Positions 25,409 through 64,000 of a stretch of DNA of 64,000 nt are shown here, in pieces. Position 1 is the first letter of the stretch. Each line of letters begins with the position of its first letter. The notes beneath the pieces were generated by a model. That model was not told the origin of the DNA. It worked only from the letters and a program-made list of their open reading frames with translations, and did not search any database. Source of the DNA: Lycocorax pyrrhopterus obiensis (Eukaryota; Chordata; Aves; Passeriformes; Paradisaeidae); contig JACSVZ010000022.1 in the NCBI GenBank assembly GCA_014706295.1, positions 8,946,830-9,010,829 of the forward strand. Direction: 5' to 3'. The position numbers were made by a program, and so were the translations under genes.

Positions 25409-25733
25409 GAGTCACAGGATGATTTAGGTTGGGAGGGATCCCTGGAGGTCCATCTCCCTTGCTCAAGCAGAGCCACCCCAAGCTGTTTTTCCAGGACCAT
25501 GTCCAGGTAACCTTTCAATAACCCCAAGAAGGAAGACTCCAGAGCCTTCCTGGACAGCGTGTGCTCAACCACCCTCAGAGAACAGCGCTTCCTTACGCTC
25601 AGATAGGGTTTCAGTACGTGCCCATAGCCTCTGGTCTGGTCCGCCGGCACCAGTGAGCACAGCCTGACTTTCCCCAGTGCCCACCCTTCAGGCACTTCAC
25701 ACCTTGCTGAGATCCCTCCCGAGCCTTTTCTCA
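25409..25733 (-). mobile_element. CR1 LINE 3' fragment
   Basis: The plus strand reads as the antisense of an avian CR1 3' region: TTTAGGTTGGGAGGGATCCC, then a stretch resembling 'AGCAGAGCCACCCCAAG...CAGGACCATGTCCAGGTAACC', and so on into a 'CATAGCCTCTGGTCTGGTC' block. The element is therefore on the minus strand. It is diverged, lacks its 5' part, and lies in intron 1 of the OSER1 paralogue next to the CpG island. Confidence 0.8.
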
Positions 25734-26058
25734 CCGGCTGCAGAGCGGGGGCGGCCGGGCACTGTCCGGCGTGACAGCCCCGCTGCCCCAGCACAGGGCG
25801 CGGGCGAGGGGCCGGGACCAGCGCCAGGCCTGAGCCAGGCCCCCACTGCCCGCGCCCGCCGGAGGCTCCACAGCCGCGGCAGCGCAGCGCCGGCCCCGCT
25901 CCGCCACCTGCCCCAGGGCCTCCCCTCGCCGCCCCGCCCCGCCGGGAAGACCCGCGGCGGCCCCTCCGCTCCCCCCCGGCCCGCAGCCGCCGCTGAGGTG
26001 TCCCGGCCGCGCAGGGCCGGCCCGGGCGGGGCGCGGGGGGCGCGGGGCCGTCACTCAC

Positions 26059-26120
26059 CCACCGCCCGCGGCGCGCAGCACAACAGGACGTGACGTCACC
26101 GCCCCGCGGGGGCGCGCCCC
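26059..26120 (-). other. Probable non-coding exon 1 of the OSER1 paralogue
   Basis: The donor GTGAGTGA on the minus strand at 26058-26051 fits the acceptor at 25108. The 5' end is a guess, since no transcript data are available. Confidence 0.4.
26091..26098. promoter_or_regulatory. Perfect cAMP response element
   Basis: The palindrome TGACGTCA lies between the two outward-facing first-exon donors. It is a CREB/ATF-family site by consensus. An NRF1-like CG repeat (TGCGCGTGCGC, one base off the consensus) follows at 26142-26152. Confidence 0.6.
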
Positions 26121-26210
26121 GGCCCCGCCCGCCCCGCCGGGTGCGCGTGCGCGAGCGGCGGTGGCTGCGGGGGGGCGGCGGGAGGCGGCGGGCTCGGCCC
26201 GCGGAGCGCG
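26120..26210 (+). other. OSER1: Probable non-coding exon 1 of OSER1
   Basis: The donor GCG/GTGAGTGC at 26211 fits the acceptor at 28553. The 5' end is a guess. Confidence 0.4.
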
Positions 26211-28553
26211 GTGAGTGCGGGTCCCGTCCCTGTGTCCGTCCTCGGCCCCATCCCCGTCCTCGTCCCGCTGCCCTGCGCGGGTCCCCCCTCGCTCCCCCAG
26301 CGGCTGGGGCCGGTGGGCGCCATCGTGTCCCCGCGGCGAGACTTCCCCGCGCGGTTCCCGCCTCCGGTCCCCTCGTGAGGGCGGAGGGCGCTGGGCGAGC
26401 CCCGCCGGGGCGCGGGCGGTGCTGAGTCACGGCCGAGCCGCGGAGCTGGGCCGCGGGCTAGCGGCGGGGGCTGCTGGGGCTCCCCGGCGTGCGGGCGGGA
26501 AGGGCTGGGGAGGGAACTCGGAGCGGTTAAAAATATAGAATTATAAACTATAAAATTATAAAAATTAAAGATATAGAAGTTCTTGTCCCGCGGCCCGTGT
26601 GCCGCCCCCTGGGGCCGTGGCCCGGAACGCCCGGGAGCTTGTGACCATCGCTTTACGTGCCCGTCCTTAGCCCGCAATGGATGGAGCTGCCCGTGCCTCG
26701 TCCCATCGTCACCGCGGGAGCGGTGCTGCGTGACCGGCACTGCGCTCACTCGGGTCTGTAGTGCGGTGTTGCTGGGAAATAGCTTGAAATAAAATGGGAC
26801 AGGGAAGATGGGTGTTTTCCTGGGAGACAAAGAACGTAAGTTTCAATGTGTTTTTTGACACGGTCAGCTTCGGCTGGTTTTCACAGTAATTGATTTTTTT
26901 TTTTTTTTGCGTTGGTGCTAGTTGACTGGTGCATCTAAAATGCTTAAGCTTATTTATCACCCAGTGAGTAGGCTTTTATCTAAATAAATTCTGCATTGTT
27001 TTGAGGGTTTCTATGTTGGCGATGAAGGACAGCATGATAAAATATTTAGTCTAAAAACTGTTATTCTGTTTTGAGTAATGTACAGTGATTTTAAAACTTT
27101 TTACCCTCATCTTTCTGCTAAGGTTATGTAATACAGGAGTTTGCTATTTAAAAAAATACGTAGCCTGAATTTTTTTTCATTTTAAAGAATCATCTGAGGA
27201 TGACTGGGGGGCCAAGGAATAAAAGTGAAATGAAGTAGGGACCATCTCTTTCACCACAGCAGTAGTATTTGGCTAAGAGAAAATATGAAATAGTAACTTG
27301 CTCAGATGAGCATCATGTTGTCCATGTTTAAGCTTCTTCCTCTCCTGTTTACTCCCTGTCTGACTCATTGGACAACATGTGCCTTGAAATTGTTTTGATA
27401 CATTATCCTTCTGTGTGTGTCATAATAGCTGTCTGCAATCCAGGGCGTCCAGGTGAAATCACAGCACAGTGAGCAGCCGGAACAACAGTGGGGAGAGCTG
27501 CCACCTCCAGCTGGAATGGGGGGGCGACAGAAATTACCCCCGTCCCTCTGCATAAGTAACTGAGCTGCAGAGTGTCAGATAAAAAGGTCTTGGTGAAGAC
27601 AGAGTTCTTTTCCTTGCTACAAAAAAGTTTGTTCAGGGCTTTGCACTTCCCTTTGCTGAAGTTCATGAGGTCCCTGTCGAGGTCCCACTTTGGTGACATC
27701 AGCAGATGTGGTGAGAGTACCCTGCCACATCATCCAGGTTATTAATGAAGATGTTAAACAGGACTGGACAGTCTAGACCTGGCATAAACAGCTAGTGCCT
27801 GACCTCCAGCAAGCCCAGAGAGCATCAAATTTAGAAAGATTTGAGATCCCTTGTAGCTAGATTAAATGATGGCCAGAGTAGATTAAAAAAAGTACATCAG
27901 CCAGTTTTTATATTTTTTTTTTAATTTAAAACAAGGCTTTCTGATTGCTTTTTGTATTTGTTTGCCTTTGTACTTGTTCACAAGCTGATACTGGAAAATT
28001 TTAACAGCTATTGGCAACCAAAATACCATGTTCTGATAGGACTGTATAACTCTTGCTGGAACCTAGACATAAGGTCAAAAAGTTTTGTTTGGCTTAAAAC
28101 TTTATCTTGTTTTAAGAAAAATCTCTTGGTTTGGGTTTTTTTAAAGTGTATGTGTAACACTGAGCCCCAGATTTGGAAATAAGAGTTGTAGAAGGTTGAC
28201 TGTTTCTAATAGTGTTGTTCCTTCTCACTTTCACCTCTTCTACAATTATTCTGTAAGACAAGTGGAAGAGCCTGGCTGTACTGTAATGTATGTGCAAGAT
28301 GCTGTTGACACCAGATTTGACTTTGAATTGTTAATTCACCTACAGTTGTACAAGAGACTGTTTGTTTCATTCTTGGGTATCATAAAGCTTGTTCTGAATC
28401 AGCTTTCAAAAATGTTCTACTGGAATGACCTCAGCTTTGTGTGCTCATTGTGCTATTTTGAGTTTATTTTCATGTATTACAGTGCTGCTGGGCAACTAAT
28501 GTTTTTAACAAGGATTTGGCCCTTATTTTCATATGTCTTTTTTCTGCTTGTAG
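26211..28553 (+). other. OSER1: OSER1 intron 1
   Basis: The CpG-rich start gives way to AT-rich sequence, with a run of AT-only stretches at 26524-26576. It holds a CR1 fragment (27585-27790) and a TGTTTAC FOXO-type core at 27346. Open frames here, including one ending at 28594, show no conservation that I recognise. Confidence 0.6.
27585..27790 (-). mobile_element. CR1 LINE internal fragment
   Basis: The plus strand carries antisense CR1 phrases: GGGCTTTGCACTTCCCTTTG, TGAAGTTCATGAGGTCCCTG, and TTAATGAAGATGTTAAACAG. The edges are approximate. It lies in intron 1 of OSER1. Confidence 0.65.
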
Positions 28554-28566
28554 CAGTACATGGTAA

Positions 28567-32013
<3,447 letters not shown>

Positions 32014-32140
32014 CAGCAATGAGCACTAGAACCAGAAGAGTGGCTGGTTTAAATCTGCCCTCAGGCACATCATGTGAATATGCAACCCACTCCCTACTCA
32101 CTGTGCTTGCAATAAAAACACTTCTTTGCATCTCAGCTGA
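32014..32140 (+). other. OSER1: Short OSER1 3'UTR
   Basis: An AATAAA at 32111-32116, about 100 nt after the stop, predicts a short 3'UTR ending near 32130-32140. A longer UTR is possible, for example with the AATAAA at 34302. Confidence 0.5.
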
Positions 32141-35000
32141 TGTTCATTATTTAAGCTGGACAAACAGTTTAGTTTCAGCATTATAATTTAAGCTTGGAAT
32201 AGATAATGTGGTAAATTTACCTAGAGCGTACCTCCCTGTGCTTAAGAGACACAACACTTAATTCTGCTTTGTTTTCAAAATCCACTTTGTGGTTTGGTAG
32301 AGAAGAGTCCCTAGATTGCTTGGTGATTAGAGCTCTTCTTTTGAGACACCTGGTGTCATTCAGCTTCTTTGAAATCACTTTGACCTCAGGCTGTAAGACT
32401 CAGGCTTGTGGTTTTGGATGCTTGCACTTTTGATTTTATTTCATAAAGGAGTGTGACCATCTCCTACCCTCCCCTTGGTACTAGTACTGGAAAAGTGGAA
32501 GGCAAACCTTTTATTGAATTTCCAACAGGCCTTAGAGACTTGTCTGCAGCAGGAGAAACATCCTGCATTCTTCAGGGGAGTTGCTGCTGTGGTTAACCAA
32601 AGGAAAAGTGAGGCCATGGGCTCTGCTCACTGTATTTTTTATGGTGACCAAACCAGCATTTGCTTGTTTCAGTGCTCTTAATTCATACACTGCCAGTTTT
32701 GGGAGTTTTTAGCTTCTTTTTTAGCTTGCTGTATAGGACCAGGTATTAAGACCCATAGACTGGAGTGAACAGTTGTCAGTTGTAGGGAAATCATGAGCAC
32801 TGTCTCTCCACTCCAGTCTTTCTAAACCATCATCTCTTTATCTGCCCTGTCCAGCTTTGCATTCTTCCTGGAATTTACTGCTTCAGAAGCAAGCAGCTCT
32901 CCATACATAGTGTGCATCAGCACAGTGTCTCTTTTATGAGCGTCTAGCAAAGGAGCATCCCATCAAATAAGATAATTTGTCAAGGGAGAGAAAAGTTGTG
33001 TTTGGTTTGTCTTTACTATTTGCAGTACCTCAACTTTTCTGACCTGTAAGGTCTGGAGAAGAAATGGAGACAAACATTTTCCTGCAAAATCATTTGGTGT
33101 TACTCTTGGGGGTTTTTTTTGTAATTTCTGTGGCAGCACTTGGTGTCTTAGAACAAGTGGCCACATAAGTTTACCTGTTTTGCCTGTTCTGAAGTGTCAC
33201 CTACACCGTGCAGAATGTACCTGGGTCCCACATCTCTTTCCCTGCCCTTCAATAACTGCACTTCTGCCACCTGTGTTCTGAATTCAAGACAATTTTTTGG
33301 TAACTTGTCTACAAAACTGGGCTGCAAAGTGTGGAATGACCTTATTTCTCAAATAATTATTCTTAACTGTTCTCAAATGAAAATTTCAACCACAGCACCA
33401 TTGTGGGGCTGAAAGTACCTTTCAAGACTGCACTGCTTTTACCGTTTCATTCATTAGTGACCACAGACCTGTACTGCAGGGTTTAGGATTGCACTGTCCG
33501 CTGCTCAGTACTGTGTTAAAGTAGATTGAAATCCAGGAGATGTAAAAATAGAGAGCAGAAAGATGCGAGCTGACTGGGAAGGGACACGAGCAGTGCCACT
33601 AGAGGTCAGCGCCAGGCCAGGGCTGGCTGCTGCAGCCAGCTCAGTCTTCAGGGGAAAATGGGAATTGTTCTGCCGAAATGAAGAAATAAGAGCAGCTCTG
33701 TGTGGTGCCTTGGTGCATGTAGACTGTCAGTGCCTTCTGAATTTTGTGTGGGTTTGCTGGCGGTCAACAAAAGCTCTTTTAAATGCCAAAATCTGCATAA
33801 GTTATTAATGTTTAAACAAAGTGTGCAATCAGTTCACAACTGTGCTATGTAATTAGAAGAAGTTGCTAAGTAAATAATTACAATAGTCCTGAACTTGGCA
33901 TCCTCTTGGGACAGTTACGACATCTTTGGGCTCGTAAGTGCTGGAACACTGTGGAATAGAAGACCATGAATTGCTGCAACTGCTTCCTTAACGCTTTCTC
34001 TTCTGTTACTACAAGGTGTTTTAAGATGTTTTGGTCTTCCCAGAAACCGCAGAGCAAAACCCTCTGGTTTTGCTTTGACAAAATGGGAATTTATGGCCCT
34101 TAATCATGCAGCAAGAACCTTGAAAACTTGCCTAAGTAGTCTAAAAGCTTAGTTTAAAACAACAACGAAAAAATTTAACTTGAGCCAATTTCAAAATCTG
34201 ACTTTTTTAAAAAGAAAGCTTTAGAGGGCTGGTTCTGCCAAGTGGCTCTTCTGAGTCACGTTGGAGTCCATTACCAAAGAGCCAATTCCTTCCTGTGGCT
34301 GAATAAAAGTGAAGCCTTTTGTAATTAACTTTATAACTTGGTCCTTCTCACCTGTGCCTGCAGGTGTTCTGTGTTTATGTGCTGTCCATACACACAGCTT
34401 CTCTTGCAGTTATATATTGGATGGTTCCTCTGTACCTTTTCTTCCTAGAAATGCCAGTGAGGAGGTTGTCCGAGTTGAAAAACTGTGTTATGTGAGTCTG
34501 AACCCACTGCTGTTTGTGGCAGCTTTGCCCCAGAGTTTGGGGGGATTTTGGGATGTCCCCTGGAAGGGCTGATAAAACCCCACAGCTCCTGCAGCTTCTC
34601 AGCGTGGTGGTCAGTAAGGGAAGGTCATTTCTCCGTGGTCTTGCTGTGACAGTGTCTTTAGGAATGGGATGGGTATGCTGCAAGAATAGAGGGCTTGGAT
34701 TAGCCTGTTACCTGGTCTGTCATTTCTTGTCCTCTGCCATCTGTATTTGGTGACATTATTACACACAAGGTGTCCTGTCCCTACTCCGTGTGTCTGCAGC
34801 TGTCTATGGTCTTTTCCACACATAGACTGAATTCTGCTGCTGGCTGTTAAACAGAAGGAAATTCGGAAAGTTTATTGTTTGGGAGAGAGGGGTAAATGAC
34901 TACTGGTGAACTTCTTTCATCACCCTAAAGCAGCTCTGGAAAGTCACTTGGGAAGTAGCAGAGGGGCTGAGTGAGCTGTACGCTGCACTCGGGTGACGGC
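32141..35000. other. Intergenic region between OSER1 and JPH2
   Basis: AT-rich sequence. No gene was recognised. It may hold an extended OSER1 3'UTR or distal JPH2 control elements. Confidence 0.55.
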
Positions 35001-35418
35001 TGAGCTCTAACTCCTTGTTCTCCCTCTGTCCAGTTACACACGGTGTGAGTGACCTGTCCCGGGCGCTCCGTCCCCGCATCCCGCGGGGCTCCGGCGGAGC
35101 GGGACAGCGGCTGCAGGCCCGGGGGGAGCGCGGCGGCCCCTTCCCAGGCTCTATTTTAAGCAGACATTTACTTTCCCAGCCTCTTCTCCGCCTGGATCCG
35201 TGCCCGGGGCGGGGGACGGCGGGGGGGTGGGATGTGTCTCTCCCCTCCTTCATAAAAGGGCCCCGAGGCGGGGGCCGGGCTCCGGGGGGTTATTTTTGGG
35301 AGCAGCTCCTGGGATCCGATGGCCTTGTTAGGGCAGCGCTGACCTTTCTCCCGGCGGGGGAGGAGAGCGGGACGGGACGGGGCGGGCGGCGGCGGCCGGG
35401 CGGGGGAGAGCGGCCGGC

Positions 35419-35515
35419 TCGGGACCCCCATCCCTTCTCCGCCGCGGGGATCGGGACCTCCATCCCTCCCTCTGCCGCGGGGATCGGGACCCCCATCGCT
35501 CCCTCTGCCGCGGGG
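35419..35515. repeat. Minisatellite in the JPH2 5' region, about 3 x 33 bp
   Basis: Units at 35419-35450, 35451-35483 and 35484-35515 share TCGGGACC-CATC-CT-TCTGCCGCGGGG with few differences. Confidence 0.85.
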
Positions 35516-35764
35516 GCGGCTCCCCGGGCGGCCCATGCCCGTGCCCGCGGGGCAGGTACCGGCGCGGAGCGGCTGCCCCTACGGGGGGGCTGGGGCTCGG
35601 CCCGCCCCTCTCCCCTCCCTCTCTTCCAGTTTCTCTCTCCTCCCGTGCCCCAGCCCCTCGGCCGGGCCAGGCGAGGCAGGAGCGGCCGCTCCCGGCGCCC
35701 AGCCCGTTCCCTCCGGGGATGCGGGAGCCTCGGAGCGCTGCCCCTGGGAACGCTGCCCGGCTGA

Positions 35765-63853
<28,089 letters not shown>

Positions 63854-63870
63854 TGAGCCTCTTGAACAAG
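63854..63870 (+). other. JPH2: JPH2 3'UTR segment before a probable splice donor
   Basis: Seventeen bases after the stop the sequence reads AACAAG/GTAAGAAG, a near-perfect donor at 63871. A further non-coding exon probably lies off the right edge. Confidence 0.5.
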
Positions 63871-64000
63871 GTAAGAAGCGGAATGAGATTTTATCCTCAA
63901 TTTGTAGATGTCACTGGATGTTTTAAGGTTGACTCGCTTTTCATAAAATGTGGTAAAATTATTGCATGAAATTACTTAATAAGTTTTCTCAAAATTAAGA

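Larger units (their letters stand above)
25740..26520. promoter_or_regulatory. CpG island spanning the divergent OSER1 promoter
   Basis: Very GC-rich, CpG-dense sequence between the two OSER1-family genes. Strong donors face outward: 26058 on the minus strand (GGTGG/GTGAGTGA) and 26211 on the plus strand (GAGCGCG/GTGAGTGC). Non-coding first exons of both genes must start between or close to them. Confidence 0.75.

Noticed and set aside
25396..26430. 344-residue open frame on the minus strand over the CpG island
   Set aside because: Arg/Pro/Gly-rich product of CpG-island composition that also runs through the CR1 fragment. It lacks domains and lies across the divergent promoter.

Overview
This is nuclear DNA of a bird. 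All protein genes are interrupted by GT-AG introns, promoters lie in CpG islands, and several 3'-truncated CR1 LINE copies carry the repeated TCTATGAT tail typical of sauropsid, above all avian, genomes. Gene content and order match the vertebrate JPH2-OSER1-GDAP1L1 block (human 20q13.12, shown here reversed). The species cannot be named from the sequence.

Layout, left to right. (1) 1-4.6 kb: mostly non-coding, with one weak candidate for a small spliced secreted-peptide gene on the minus strand (1135-1766) and the probable 3'UTR of GDAP1L1. (2) 4.6-17 kb: GDAP1L1, minus strand, six coding exons giving 367 aa, with a CpG-island start near 16.2-17.1 kb. (3) 17.1-20 kb: intergenic. (4) 20-26.1 kb: a complete OSER1-family gene on the minus strand (290 aa, three coding exons). 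(5) 26.06-26.21 kb: a very compact GC-rich divergent promoter. (6) 26.1-32.1 kb: a second complete OSER1-family gene on the plus strand (292 aa, same three-exon structure). Its strand relative to JPH2 is the one I recall for mammalian OSER1, so I take it as the orthologue and the minus-strand gene as an extra paralogue. (7) 32.1-35 kb: intergenic. (8) 35-64 kb: JPH2, plus strand, five coding exons giving 717 aa, with a long intron 2 and a probable spliced 3'UTR running off the right edge.

The most notable feature is the head-to-head pair of intact OSER1 genes sharing a promoter of about 150 bp with a perfect CRE at its centre. Their linkers have diverged, but the last 42 residues are identical, with 13 base differences over the last 126 nt, all silent. 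That pattern points to an old duplication under strong purifying selection.

OSER1 is known as a peroxide-induced nuclear stress factor, GDAP1L1 as a GST-fold protein that moves to mitochondria when glutathione is oxidised, and JPH2 as the protein that holds cardiac T-tubule and sarcoplasmic-reticulum membranes together. The linkage of the two stress genes is old synteny and does not by itself show shared regulation.

Coding boundaries were set by hand from reading frame, splice consensus and phase. Untranslated exons, transcription starts and poly(A) sites are inferred.
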